Source: Channallabes apus (Eukaryota; Chordata; Actinopteri; Siluriformes; Clariidae). From it: a stretch of DNA of 64,000 nucleotides. The notes beneath the pieces were generated by a model, which was not told the DNA's origin, ran no database searches, and was given only the letters and a program-made list of their open reading frames with translations. The stretch lies in the NCBI GenBank assembly GCA_030522415.1, contig CM060131.1, forward strand, positions 10,683,203 through 10,747,202, written 5' to 3'. This document shows, in pieces, positions 10,906 to 23,150 of this stretch. A program made the translations under genes and the position numbers. Numbering within the stretch: position 1 is the stretch's first letter; the number at the start of each line of letters is the position of its first letter.

Positions 10906-12180
10906 ACTTCATTAAATAATTCAGTTTAAGCTATTTGTTATTAAAAAACATAATGTGCCAAACAGTGGTCAATAGATTTCTTCCTAGCAGTTGTTGATAT
11001 TTTGGTTGCTGAATCTGCATACACAGAGTTAAACCTAAATCTCAAGCTACAGAGATTAATCTATACTAAGTAAAATGGCACATTTGAGACATACTGTTCA
11101 TTATTCTCTGTAGACACTTTATGCTATTTTCAACCAAGTTTGAAAAACCCAGATGTCCTTCAAATTTCTTTAAAGGTATGAGAAAGAAAAAATATATAAA
11201 AACCTGGCCATTGCTCTTGATACATACACAAAGGAAAGACCTTTTCCTTCTCAACCTGCCTCTTCAAAAACCCCATAAACAAAGCAGAAAAAACATTAGT
11301 GATTCAAGGGTTTATTCAGTGGAGAACTGGAGAGCATCGCCCATGGCCCGGTGCTGTAAGAGAGCGAGACACTGAGTTATTTCTAACATTTTCTGCTTTT
11401 TCCACACTTTCTGCACATTGGTCTTGGGGTCAGGAGGGGCTATGTTGGAGATGGAGGCTTTTATGTGAAGATTTTTCTTAGCTTCTGCATGTACACATGC
11501 ACGCACACACTCCTCTATTTCCCATCACTGAAAATTGCGCCTTATTCCTTCATCTCTATGGCAACCATCTCAATTTTATGACGGGCATGAAGGACATATT
11601 AAAGGATTACAATTTGCCGTTAAGGCTGTCATGATTTTTGTTTAGGAAGGTTGTGTGACTGTTTGTGCGTGTGTGCATGCGTGTGTGTGTTTGTGTGAGA
11701 GTGTGTGTGTTAAATTATTGTGGATCCAAATTATTTTTTCATATTCAGTACTGCAAAAATGTTTGCTTTTGGCTACTGAGGTTTATGTTCCAGTTAGATT
11801 TAGGTGTACCGAAATATTAATTAGCTACATTAAAAATCATGTCAATAGAAGGTCCTCACAAAGAAAGCAACGCAGTCGCTTGTGTGTGATGGTAAAGACT
11901 TGTCCAATAAATGTGCTTCCTCCTGCAACAAAATCTCATTTACATTTCTCTCTCATAGTCAGGAGTATAAGGTACTGAGAAATTATACGTACGTGAAAGT
12001 AATAAACGTGTCAAATGTTTTGCTCAGTTACAAAGTGAACAAAGTTACCACAACATACAGTACTTGTATTACAGTAAAAATTTTGTGCTTTATTTGATGA
12101 AATTTTTATCATAGTTTGATGATAAAACCTCTCTTATTATTTACTAATTTTCTTTACAAGTTTGCTGGTCATATTATGAC
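10906..12180. other. Spacer without recognised gene
   Basis: No conserved coding block or element end was recognised. GT-rich stretches lie near 11655-11710. Confidence 0.45.
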
Positions 12181-12183
12181 TAA

Positions 12184-13077
12184 AGCTACGTTTACACTGT
12201 CAGTTAAATGTGACCCAATTCAGATTTTTTGCTCAAATGTGACACATATTGGATATGTTCTATGTCCATGTAAACAGGAAAAAAATGCATGCATTCCGAT
12301 ATTTCGAGATCAGTTTCAGGCCTTCTTCATATGTGGAAATAGATCAGATACGTGCTAATGTGACTGTTGTGTAAACAGACAGATTGGATTTCCTGAGGCA
12401 TTGTGTTCTGTACGTCATTAAAACTGCTAACTAATTCAATTCAATTCAATTCAGTTTTATTTGTATAGCGCTTTTAACAATTGACATTGTCTCAAAACAG
12501 CTTTACACAATCAAAAGAATTATTTAAGTTTGTATGGAATGTGAATGTGTATGAATCAAAATGTTCAGATAGTCCCTGGTGAGCAAGCCGAGGGCGACAG
12601 TGGCAAGGAAAAACTCCCTGAGATGGTAATAGGAAGAAACCTTGAGAGGAACCAGACTCAACAGGGAACCCATCCTCATCTGGGTGAAACAGATAGCAGG
12701 AAATGATCTGCACTTATACAGTATTAAATGTTAGGTTCAGCTATAATAGTTGATGTTAATTGATGTTATAATAGTTGATGTAAAATGGAGTCCAGTAGTT
12801 ATTGGAGACTCAGATAAACTTGTAGAAAGTTCCAGTCCTGAACTATCGAATTGTCAAGTCCTCAGAGTAACAGCTGACAACACCAGTCGAGGCCAGAACC
12901 ATCTTCTAAGTAGATAGAATCATCCCCAGACACCAGACGCATCCCAAAGAGACACACGGGGCATCCATGCGACGAGACCTCCAACCAGAAACGGGGCACC
13001 AGGATGGATCAGACAGGTCCGGAGGGCAGAGGGAGTCTGGATCACTGGCAGCTCAGGAACGACATGTGTAGCTCAAC

Positions 13078-13109
<32 letters not shown>

Positions 13110-14074
13110 TGAAAGGGGGAGACAGGGGGAGAGAGGAAAGAGAAAGAGAGGGAGAAAGAGAAGAGGAGGAGAGATTGCAATTAGGTATGGTCACAGTCAC
13201 AATGTACTGTATAATGTGAATGTATATTTACTGTAGAGTGCAAGCAGGGACTCCGGCAGGACTAACTACTGTATGACAGCATAACTAAAAGGGAGAGCCA
13301 GAAGGAAACACAAACATGAGGGGGAACTGAGATGTAAAGCAAACAATCACCTCACCGTCAACAAACCTGAGTGATCAAATGAGAGTGAGGAAGACAGCAT
13401 CTAAACATACCAGTTCACCATAATACTCTACGTCCATGAGTCCCCCAGATCTTCTCCTTTACCTTATGGCAAATCTATTTATAAAAATGCTTGGCTAAAT
13501 AAATAGGTTTTGAGCCTAGACTTAAACACTGAGACTGTGTCTGAGTCCCGAACACTATTTGGAAGACTATTCCATAATTTTGGGGCTTTGTGAGAAAAAG
13601 CTCTGCCCCAGCTGTAGTTTTCATAACTAAGACTTCTTCTGAGGGAAGCCTGTGTGGAATGATAACATTGCAGGTGACATGGAAGAGGAAAAGCCCTCCC
13701 GCCTTGTGTTAATGCTTATTTGGGCTAAATAACATTAAGAAATCAGTATTTGGTGAATGAAGCATTTGCACAGGCTGTGATTATGGCGTTTTTTCCCCCT
13801 CATCCTCCGTTTCAAAACCATGGTGACGTTTTGCGAACTTTGCATTTATCGCAGAGCTAGCGTCAAGCATATTTCGTCTTCGTCCATCTTGCCTAGTGTG
13901 TAGCGCAAGAACCTCCCTTTAAGTATGCGCAATGATTCAGATGGTATGGCAAGTGTAAACACTTGAATCGGATGTGGGTCATAATTGAAAGAATGTGTAA
14001 ACAGACTGGCAAAAAATTCAGATATAGGCAACAAATCAGAATTAGGCATCGAGACCTACAGTGTAAACGAGGCT
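12184..14074 (+). mobile_element. Nonautonomous DNA transposon (TAA-flanked MITE), copy A
   Basis: Terminal inverted repeats AGCTACGTTTACACTG (left) and CAGTGTAAACGAGGCT (right) are flanked by TAA at 12181-12183 and 14075-14077. A 3-bp TWA duplication suggests a PIF/Harbinger-type MITE, although no transposase is present to prove it. Net length without the LINE inserted at 12435 is about 700 bp. The same family recurs in reverse at about 19,590-20,990. Confidence 0.78.
12435..13623 (-). mobile_element. 5'-truncated LINE inserted in MITE copy A
   Basis: A 7-bp duplication, TAACTAA, sits at 12428-12434 and 13624-13630. Read on minus, the first 150 bases encode a typical L2-like RT C-terminus (APKLWNSLPNSV..., ending in FKSRLKTYLF), then a stop, about 1 kb of 3' UTR and an (AATTG)n tail at the left edge. 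This fits target-primed reverse transcription of a truncated LINE. The UTR includes a (GA)n tract around 13078-13170. The last roughly 95 bases of the same family recur at 46,151-46,265. Confidence 0.83.
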
Positions 14075-14489
14075 TAAAATGTGATAATGAAGTAAAATAC
14101 CATATAATTAGCCAACAATGATCATCACCTAATTTTACTCATCAAGCCATTATCAACATCACAACAAATATGTGATGGGAGTTCAAGTGAACCCATGACA
14201 TGTGATGCATTTTCTTGTGAATTAAGGCATAAAACCTTTTAAAAAATGACATTTACAGAAGACTTCAAGCACAGTGCAGACTCTTATCTGCAGTGAAACA
14301 TCTGAATGGTGAAAACATTTTTAAAAAGCCGTAAATCCGTGAAAGACCATCCAGCTTAGGTGGCTTGGTGTCAACTGCAGTCGTACCATAATTATTCAGT
14401 GAGTGGAACACCTGATCATTGAAAACAGCAGATGAGTTTGTAAAAGAGACACACAAAACGATCATTCACTAACACCATTTGCACATTAC

Positions 14490-14760
14490 AGGAACTTGAC
14501 TGGGAGTTACTGCAACATCTTCCATACAGTCCTTACCTCACTTTAAGCCATTTCCATATTTTTTGGTCATTAAAGGGAGGTTCCTGGGAGGCCAATGTTT
14601 CAGACAAGAAACAGGTAGACTTATCATAACTTTGGCTTACCAAGGAAATTTTCTTGATGGTTTCAAAACACTAGTGAATTTTGGGATAAGTGCAATAATC
14701 TGGCAGGAGATTATATAGATTATATAGAGAATTATTTTTTAAACTCACATTACTGTTCTG
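14490..14760 (+). pseudogene. Mariner transposase C-terminal relic
   Basis: Discontinuous frames give ELDWELLQHLPYSPYL followed by HFHIFWSLKGG near 14492-14580. This matches the mariner catalytic block in which the family carries PPYSPDLAPSDYHLF; here the third catalytic Asp region is degenerate. Near 14650-14750 another frame gives FWDKCNNLAGDYIDY, the characteristic mariner C-terminus. At least one frameshift separates the two blocks. Confidence 0.72.
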
Positions 14761-16831
14761 GTTTGACTTGAACGCTAAACATATTAAAAACATATTCACT
14801 TTTTGTGAACTGGATGGAAGTCATGCCTTCTACAGAAACCTACTGTAGAAATCATTTTATACAAGTCTTTGCTTAGTATTTTCATTTTATTAATTTTTTT
14901 ACTGAGGTAGGGGCAGGGATGCATATCATCAAGGTCGGTTTTGCAGTCTATATTTGAATCACACAGATACCTACAGTATAGTGTTAACTACATTATGCAT
15001 TAAAAAGGTCATTGCAGTTGATGAATGAATTGGTATGATTCTTGAAAGTCTTTTCTACCTTGATGAACCTGGCTGAAAATTGAAATGACTGGGTGGTAAA
15101 GTGAGTTCATTCAATTGTATAGCATATATAGTAGTTCTTGTCTTAATGAAAGAAGATATCTTTAACATTTATGAGACTTGTCCTTTTCTCCTTGAAAATT
15201 TAATTAAATAAGGCTATAAATATTTAATTTCACATACACGCAAGTAAAAGTACAAATACAATTGTCCATTAAATCGAATAATTATTAGACATATGAGTAC
15301 TATATAAGGACCTTCTCTGATTTTGCATTTGCCAAAATTTATTTAAGGAGATCCATGCAAAGCATAGCGTTATGCAGTAAAAAAAATAAAATAATAATAA
15401 TCGATTGCTTTCTCTTTTATGTTATCTGATACATCACTTAGGTAAGAAAGCACAGCGATGACACACAACCTGATATTTAATATTTAATTCACAGCCTGGT
15501 GCATCTATCATATACGATCGGACATCTTATCTTTCTAACTCTGGCAACAATCTTCGTAATTCTTCTATTACAGGGAACTCATGTTTATTTTATAGTCCTG
15601 TCTCACATTTTTTTTTTAAACACCCCTTTATTCACTGCTACACCCCTTATCATCAATAAGACCTGCTCATTGTCATTAATCTCACTATGTTTAAAGTTTT
15701 TTGTATACAGTATTATACTGTACCACATTGCTGTTTAATTCCCAGACTGGGACTGTATAGGAAAATAATCAATGCTGTAGTGATAATCAATAATCAATAA
15801 TCAATGAGAGTAGTGTGATGCTGAATTGCTTATTATTGAAGAAAGCAGAAATAAATGTCTTAATGCTATAAAATAATGGCTATAATTTTTGAACTCACTG
15901 GAACATATGTCTTGTGTTTGGCACTGCTATGAGAATTGCTGTTATAGACAATTCAATCAACACCTTCTGACAAATCAGATTTCAATATTCACCATTTTTT
16001 AAAACATGCTTCAGAATTCAACAGCATTGTGGAATACAAAAATAACAACATCTGTCTCAAAAAGACTGTTATGACATATACCCCTCACAATGGATCTATC
16101 AAAGGCAAACATATGAGTGTTGGTACTGTATGGTTGACATTTTTTCTAGGAGTCTCCTGTGTCCATAACTGTGTACAATTCAGAACAAAGGCTCTTCTTC
16201 CGAGAGAGTTTTCCACAGTGGGGAAAGTCTTCAGACAGAGGACTTGGTGGTTTGGGATTTCTCAGCAACACACAAGCTGTGAATCACCAGCTGACTGCAA
16301 GAATGCAGAATGAACAGAAATAAAGTGAAATAAAAAATACTAGTGGTTGGTACAGTGCCTGGTTCCTCACCATGCTTTGCCTTTTATAATGAGCCATGTG
16401 GCCAATTATCAATTATTGTACCAACCATTATCAATTTCCAAGACTGTAATAATATTTTTCCATGTAAAAACAATGAAAACATTTTTAATGTTGCTATGTC
16501 CTTAGTGCTACTGTATGTCTTCATGAAATCTTGCGATGCAAAACAATTAAATAAATTAATGAATTAATAAATAATGGAAATTCGCTTTGCTAGGCTTTCT
16601 ACTGCGACAAGTTTTGATCAGCTACTGGACATACGCACAACTCTCGTATGCTGAAAATGCTTCATATGCCAAGGGAAACTCATTTCGGTGAAATGTAAAT
16701 TATTAAGATCTGTTGTTTAAGTAGGATTTTCTTGGTCATCTTTTTCTTTATATTTGATTGCTGAAGACATAGGCTGCAAAGAACTTGCAGAGCTTGTCAA
16801 TATGTCAGTGCTGTAAGGTATCAATCAGGAG
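14761..16831. other. Spacer without recognised gene
   Basis: AT-rich sequence with no family motif that I can support. CAATAATCAATAATCAAT-type short tandem repeats occur near 15783-15806. Confidence 0.45.
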
Positions 16832-17194
16832 ATGGAGAAAAAAATAGTTGTACAGTGTACAAAGCCAACATCAATATGTTGGGGCTTTACAGTAACATTA
16901 CAAAGAACAGTGAGAACAGGACGTTGCTTTAAAATTGATGAAAGAGCAGGAAGAAGCCTTATCGCACAGGCTGCTACGAGACCTAAGGCTAAATTAAATA
17001 AGCTGCATAAATATCTGGCCAGTGATTGGGCTGGTCAGTTGCTGCATGTGACAACAATATTTCATATTCTTAAAATGCTATGTGGTTTATGGGAAAGGGT
17101 GGCTTCTCATTAAAAAAAAAGAAAGAAAACATCCAGACCAGCCTAAATCACCATAAAGCATGTGGCAAAATGCTTAATGATCTAATGAGACCAA

Positions 17195-17430
17195 GATAAA
17201 ATATAGGTGTATTGGTTAGTATACATCACATCCAGGGTCGAGGGTTTGATTTCCGCTTTTCCAACTTGCCCTTGTGTGAGTGAGAGTAGGAGTGTGTGAA
17301 TTCATGTGTGCTTGTGTGCCCTGTGATAGACTGTGATAGGGCACTGTGAAGAACCATATCTTATGTCAAGAGTTCCCTGGGCTAGGCTCCAGGCCTCCTG
17401 CAACCCTGAACATGATAAGGGGTACAGATA
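17195..17430 (+). repeat. Degenerate tRNA-derived SINE, family A
   Basis: It shares with the 28,305 copy the TGGTTAG head, the GGTCGAGGGTTTGATT B-box-like block and the GGCTAGGCTCCAGGCC 3' core, in the same order. It sits inside the Tc1 relic. No clean target duplication is visible. Confidence 0.75.
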
Positions 17431-17577
17431 AAGAGTGTGTGAGGTTGGCAGTCCAAAATTATAACTTTTGAGCATAATTTAAAAATATATATTTGATAAA
17501 AAACAAGAAAGGTTATTAAACAAAAAAAAAAAACATGCCCATGTTGAAGTATGGTAAAGGTAACACCATGATATGGG

Positions 17578-19052
17578 CAGAGATGGGTAAAGTAGTCAAA
17601 GATTGTACTCAAGTAAGAGTAGCTGTACTTAATATTTATATTAATATTACTCAAGTAGAAGTAAAAAAATAGACATCCAAATATTACTCAAGTAAGAGTA
17701 AAAAAGTATTTGGTGAAAGGACTACTCAAGTACTGAGTAACTGCTTCATCGTAATGTCTGATTTATTATGTTTTTGTTTTTTTTTAGAAATTATTTAAGC
17801 AGCCAGACAAAATGATGAAATAATATACAAATTCTGACATTTCAAAAATAATAAAAGAAATGTTTCCCCGCTATATGCAGCGTTTCTGTGTGGTCATTTG
17901 ATTACATATGGTTATTGTTGCTACGTCTTATTGGTGAAACACAGTCACATGGTACAGTAGATCCACTGGCTGCATTTCTCTGGCAAAAGCAAAGAATATC
18001 TAATGTGTAGAATAAATGGTCAGAAAAATACAGAGTTGGGTGTAGTCGGATGTAAGGGAGTAAGAGTAACGTTTCTTCTTCACAAATCTTCTCAAGTACA
18101 GTGGAATCTCGGATTACGAGCACAATTCATTCCGGAAGCAGGCTTGTATTCCATAACACTCGTAACCCAAATTAAATTTTCCCATAAGAAATAATAGAAA
18201 CTCAAATTATCCATTCTACAGCCCAAAAAAATCAATGCATAAAAATATTTAATACAAAATATAAAGTAAAAATAAAACAAATTAACCTGCACTTTACCTT
18301 TAAAAAAAGTAAAAATAAATCCCGACTGATGGTGTTTACGTTTGTGCACGCAGCCGCTGTGTGTGTGTGTGGGTCTGTGTGTAATGTGCGTGCACACACA
18401 TACACTAAAGGAGAGACTGTTTTATCAGAAAAAAGGAACATCGCTAGTCACACTTGCGTGAGCGCATACTAACGGAATCACTGCTGTAGAGTAAAAGAAA
18501 TTAACCTTTTGAAATTTACCTTTGATTTACCTTTGAAAATAATCGCGACAAAGCAGAGTTTCTATGTAAGGCAGAGAGTGTGTGTCTGTAAGTGTGTGTG
18601 AAGCCGAGAGGAGGAGGAGGGGGTGGGAGGGGGTCTGTAAAGGTGTGAGAGAGAGAGGGAGACACACACAAACACACACACACACTCTCTGCCTTACAAG
18701 AAACTCTGCAAGCACTAAGACCCAGCAGGGGAGATGATTACCCACAATTCCGCAGCACAAGAGAGGGAATAACCATTGGCTCAGTTGTGTTCACGTGACG
18801 CTCGGCATCAAAACAAGAAGCGCATGCGTGAAACATGATACTTGGTACTCGTAAACCAAGACAGTGCTCGTTTTCCAAGTCAAAATGTATAAAAAATCGT
18901 AAACCGTAAACCGCGTTACTCGTAATCCAAGGTTCCACTGTAAAAGTAAAAAGTATGGTGCAGTAAAACTACTCATAGAAGTTCATTAATTAAAAAAAAT
19001 GTACTTAAGGAAATGTAACGGAGTAAATGTAACTTGTTACTACCCACCTCTG
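17578..19052. mobile_element. hAT-type MITE with 8-bp target duplication
   Basis: Ends CAGAGATGGGTA (left) and TACCCACCTCTG (right) are imperfect inverted repeats, flanked by the exact 8-bp duplication GATATGGG at 17570-17577 and 19053-19060. Eight-base duplications and CAG...CTG ends define hAT elements. Internal ACTCAAGTA-rich subterminal repeats are present and there is no transposase. It interrupts the Tc1 relic within the conserved MIWG block. Confidence 0.9.
18099..18940. mobile_element. Mariner/pogo-type MITE with TA duplication
   Basis: Ends CAGTGGAATCTCGGATTACG and its inverse CGTAATCCAAGGTTCCACTG are flanked by TA (18097-18098 and 18941-18942). Just inside, arms near 18553-18590 and 18675-18712 (AGGCAGAGAGTGTGTG and inverse) can fold back. 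There is no transposase. It sits inside the hAT MITE. Confidence 0.85.
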
Positions 19053-19878
19053 GATATGGGGCTGCTTCACTTAAGCTATCGCTGAGTCTCTAATCAAGAT
19101 AGCTCAAAGATATACTTTGGCACAAACCCTAGAGGTAAGTCAAAAAAGCCAGGTCAAAAAACGAACACAGGTCAAAAAGTATAACATCAGAATAAGAAGA
19201 GCTTTTTTTTTGGAATGGCCCAGTCAACGGCCAGATCTAAACTCTACTTCAAACCTATGGGATGATTTAAGGAGAGTTGTGCAGTGGAAATCCCCTTACT
19301 ATTTGTTAAAACTGGAGCATTTTTTTTAGAAGAAAAAGTTTCCTAGTATCTATTTAATCCATAGTGCATTTGTTCATTGCATTTCCAGCTTTGACCTGTC
19401 TTTGCATGTTTTGCTTGTCACACTTTATTAACCCCAGTTTGAAATGTGTTCCCCTCATGCACTGTAATTTTACTATAATTAAGCTTAATGAGCTAAACTT
19501 CAATAGGCAGATAATGAGTTCATAATAACTCCTATATAATCGGGCTGCAGAAAGAGATATTTATCTTGATGTATTTTTTATGTAATTTATAGTTATAGGA
19601 AGTAGCATTTCAAGTACACTTAGATTTGTTGCCTACATCAGATTTTTTTGACTGTCTGTTTACATGTTCTTTTAACTATGACTATATCCGATTCATGTGT
19701 TTACACTTGCCATACCATCTGAAACATCGCGCATACTGTACTTAAAGGGAGGTTCTTGTGTTACACACTAGCCAAGATAGAAGAAGGTGTAATATGCTTA
19801 ACGCTAGCTTTGCAATATAGGCAAAGTTCGCGAAACGTCTCCATGGTTGGTTTTAAAACCAAAAAAAAAATAAAAATT

Positions 19879-19934
19879 TAAGTCGCTCTGGATAAGAGCG
19901 TCTGCCAAATGCCTAAATGTAAATGTAAATGTAA
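19879..19934 (+). repeat. Orphan L2/SINE 3' tail
   Basis: Starting TAAGTCGCTCTGGATAAG and running to TGTAAATGTAAATG, this block is identical over about 53 bases to the end of the L2-type LINE at 59,804. It is probably an extremely 5'-truncated LINE or SINE insertion. Confidence 0.8.
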
Positions 19935-20215
19935 AACGGAGGAGGAGAAAAAAACCGCATAATTGCAGCCTGAGCATATGCTTCATTCACCAAATACTGA
20001 TTTCTTAATGTTATTTAGCCCAATAAGCATTAACACGGGATGTGTGTCACCTGCGATGTTATCATTCCACACGCGCTTCCACTGGAGAATAACATTACGT
20101 CATTAAACCACGAAGAAGTCGCTGGTTTAATGACGTACAGAACACAACGCCTCAGGAAATCCGATCTGTCTGTTTACACTACAATCACATTAGCACATAT
20201 CTGATTTATATCTGA

Positions 20216-20822
20216 TGTAAGAGCCATATCGTACTGGTTATGAATTTGTTGTTGTGTTTCTTTTATTTTATTTGTTGTTATTTCATTTATTCTACCTTAT
20301 TCATTAGTTAAGAAGTAAGCATTAAGTTTATTACATAAGCCATAAGCTTTAAATGTGTTAGTCATGCATCCATTTTGACAATCGTAAGTTGGTCTGTGAT
20401 GTCATTCCACTATGACATGAATTTGTATGACTATCGCACGATAGAAAAGTTAGTTTTAGATGCGGAAGGCTACAGAAACACAAGCTTTTGACCGTAAGCT
20501 CCCCGTAAGCAGACATATACAACAAAAGTGTTGTTATATACGTAAGCTAAGAATGTAAGATACAGCAACTAGGTTGTTGTAACCGTAAGCAACCCGTAAG
20601 CAGATATACAACAAAAGTGTTGTTACATGCGTAAGGAATTGACAAGATACAGCAACTGGTGTTGTAATCACAGTGGATTTACTCAAGACGACTGTATGAA
20701 GTGTTGATTCTTTGATGCTGACAAATAAACTACAAGAGACAAAGAGATCGGACTTTGTGTGAGTGAAACTTCAAACCAAAGATACGCATCAAAACTAGTG
20801 AAATAATATGACAGCATCTACA
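20216..20822 (+). repeat. Solo LTR of the BEL/Pao family
   Basis: TGTAAGAGCC...CATCTACA ends match both LTRs of the BEL element at 30,366-47,755 and the palindromic LTR at 61,691. The 5-bp duplication TCTGA flanks it (20211-20215 and 20823-20827), so it is an LTR-LTR recombination remnant. It contains two tandem units of about 80 bp (near 20505 and 20585, each with ACAACAAAAGTGTTGTTA), which makes it longer than the 515-bp LTRs of the full element. Confidence 0.88.
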
Positions 20823-21160
20823 TCTGATTTATTTCCACATATGAAGGAGGCCTGAAACCGATCTCGAAATATCGGAATGCATGCGTTTTTTTCCTGTTTA
20901 CACGGACATAGAACATATCCGATATGTGTCACATATGAGCAAAAAATCGGAATTGGGTCACATTTACCTGGCAGTGTAAACGTAGCCTTAGACATCAAAT
21001 TCAAATTGCTTATTTTCAGCAAGGTGTGTGATATTCGGAGTGAAAGCATTCTGATGAACAGGTAATTACTGCCTTTATAAATAATCTAATGATTGCATTT
21101 CCAAACTGATTCCAGAGATGTCTGTAACTAAGGTTGGGGTGAACATTTTTAATGTGTGCA

Positions 21161-21164
<4 letters not shown>

Positions 21165-21227
<63 letters not shown>

Positions 21228-21235
21228 ACAGTATG
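21165..21235. repeat. (TG)n microsatellite
   Basis: A dinucleotide tract of about 70 bp. Confidence 0.97.
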
Positions 21236-21466
21236 TCTACACAATGTAGTTCATACAGTAGTAAAATATGAACAAACATAAGTTAGAAGTAAGTTATCTT
21301 AGACAAGCCCACCAAAACTAGACAGTTAAATACAGAAAAAAACATTTTCTTCTAGTGCTTAGTTTCAGTGAGCTTATGCCCTCTGTAGCATCAGATTCCT
21401 GACTGACAGTATTGGAACCTGATGTGGTTTTCTGCTTCTAAGTAAATTTTATTGCTCCAATATTAA

Positions 21467-22308
21467 GGCTGAATCCCAATACACATAGCCCTACCCTTCC
21501 GTTTGGCGCGATCACGTGAAGGGGTAGGGGTGTCTCATTTCTCTTTTGGTTCGAGGGGTAGGGGGAAGGGGAAGGGCCAGATAGCCCTATGGGCTAAGCG
21601 AAATTTTCAACATGGCAGCTCACTCGAGCAAGCAGACCCATAAATGTTAATTTTTGCCATTAATAAAGTTTTCATTCTATATATATTACCTTTAGTCTTG
21701 TGTTTGTGTTTATGGTGATGTTCTGTAAAGAAACGTTTGCAAAAAAATCGCTAAAGTTTGCTAGCGGAAAGCACCGATTGCACGATATTACAAATATATA
21801 TTTTTATGTCACATACACTTTACTGCATGCTACAAACAAATATGAAAGTTCAGTAGCACGGCAGTTTGCTGAGCATTTGATAACGTATTGTTTGTTTTGC
21901 TTACGGCCATATGTGTACATGTAAATGAACGGTGCTTACACTATTCTTACTTATTGCAACGTGACCACAGTTTTGTAATTTATATTCTGTATATGGACAG
22001 CTGAGGAAACCCGAAGACTCATCCGTGTTCGTGGTGAAAATGAGCAACTTTTTTTAAAAATCGAAATACGGCGCAAAAAACCTTTGGGAGTGAGTAATCT
22101 CTCTTATTGGAATGTGTGATAAACATCGGCGCATGTCCTCTGACGTAACATTAGGAACTAGCGACAACGTATGATGACGTATAACAGTGTTGTAGTGGTG
22201 TCCCATTTCTTAGGGGAAATATTTAAATCCTTCCCCTTTCCACTTCGTTTCAAGGGACAAGGGGAAGGGGCGAGGGGTAGGGGTAGAAAATAGAATTGGG
22301 ATTCAGCC
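21467..22308. mobile_element. PIF-type nonautonomous transposon with TAA duplication
   Basis: Ends GGCTGAATCCCAAT and ATTGGGATTCAGCC are perfect 14-bp inverted repeats flanked by TAA (21464-21466, 22309-22311). Subterminal GGGGTAGGG/GGGGAAGGG clusters face each other. Near 22000-22082 a short frame encodes AEETRRLIRVRGENEQLF, which resembles the first helices of a Myb/SANT-trihelix domain and may be a remnant of the accessory gene of the parent element. Confidence 0.8.
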
Positions 22309-22311
22309 TAA

Positions 22312-22903
22312 GTAAAACTCACCCGTAATTGTCAGGTAAAATCTACTTAATTAAATTAACAATAAAAGAAATCAAGTAAAAGTTACATAATTAAACTTAA
22401 TGCACAAATTACATTTATTTAAAATAATCAAGTAAAGTTAATTCATTGTTGTATCAGCAGGAACCTTAATTTTATGAAATTACTATCATTTTCTTTTGTG
22501 AGATTTTCCCTTACTTGGTTTTATTAATTTATATTACTCCCTATAATAATGTAAACATTGCTAATTTATGTTTTGGAAAGAAACTTAAGTAATTATTTCA
22601 TCTATATCTTGTATGAACATACTGTATGTACAGGTTCTTTACTCGTAACTCATTAATAAAGTTCGGCTTTAAACGCATCTCGGTGTATTAATCCGCGCAC
22701 TTGGTTCGTTATTATTTTATTTATTTATTTATTTACCACAGGACCGGGGGGCTCCGTAGTTTCAGGTTTTTACACGAAAACGGTGTTTTGTGAATCTCCA
22801 CACTATTAAAAACTGAAATATTGCTAATTGTACATCCTGAGATTAAGATGAACATTAATTGGGAGTCATGAAAGCAAGAATCATATCCAAAACAGAAAGG
22901 TAA
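22312..22903. other. Spacer without recognised gene
   Basis: AT-rich; no motif recognised. It would be the first intron if the candidate exon to its right is real. Confidence 0.4.
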
Positions 22904-23150
22904 ACTTACCTCGAACACGACAAACTCCAGGGGGGGTGTTCCAGAAAGCTTGGTTAACTTACAGTACTATTTGGTTAATCTTAACCTCTGGGTTGATTAA
23001 CCCCAAACCCGCATACCGAGAGTATGTCGGTTCCAAAACACCTGATAAGATTAAGTTTAATCAACCCTCTACTGGTTACCCAGAGTTAGTGCGCGTGCAC
23101 GGTGCGTACATAAAGACATTTTCAATGGATCGCGGATTTCACGAGTCAAA

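Larger units (their letters stand above)
16832..19330 (+). pseudogene. Tc1-like transposase relic, interrupted three times
   Basis: The 5' part (16832-17170) reads as the Tc1 DNA-binding region: a DERAGRSLIAQAATRPKA helix block followed by LGQL/HVTTIFHILK and GLWERVASH, equivalent to the family's GRVARRKPLL segment. The 3' part resumes at about 17530 (a MLKYGKGNTMIW block, equivalent to KHGGGSVMVWG) and, after the hAT insertion, ends near 19220-19300 with LEWPSQRPDLNSTSNLWDDL, the catalytic block that in active Tc1 reads PDLNPIE. The third catalytic residue is lost. A SINE (17,195), a hAT MITE (17,578) and a mariner/pogo-type MITE (18,099) lie inside. Confidence 0.78.
19590..20990 (-). mobile_element. 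TAA-flanked MITE, copy B (reverse of copy A)
   Basis: Reverse-oriented relative of 12184-14074: shared blocks include TTGTTGCCTA, GTGTTTACACTTGCCATACC and AAAGGGAGGTTCTTG at the left, and CAGTGTAAACGTAGCC at the right end. The left terminus is too decayed to fix. It carries a stray LINE/SINE tail at 19,879 and a solo BEL LTR at 20,216. Confidence 0.72.

Noticed and set aside
13004..13219. Arg/Glu-repeat open frame
   Set aside because: It arises from the (GA)n tract in the 3' UTR of a LINE.
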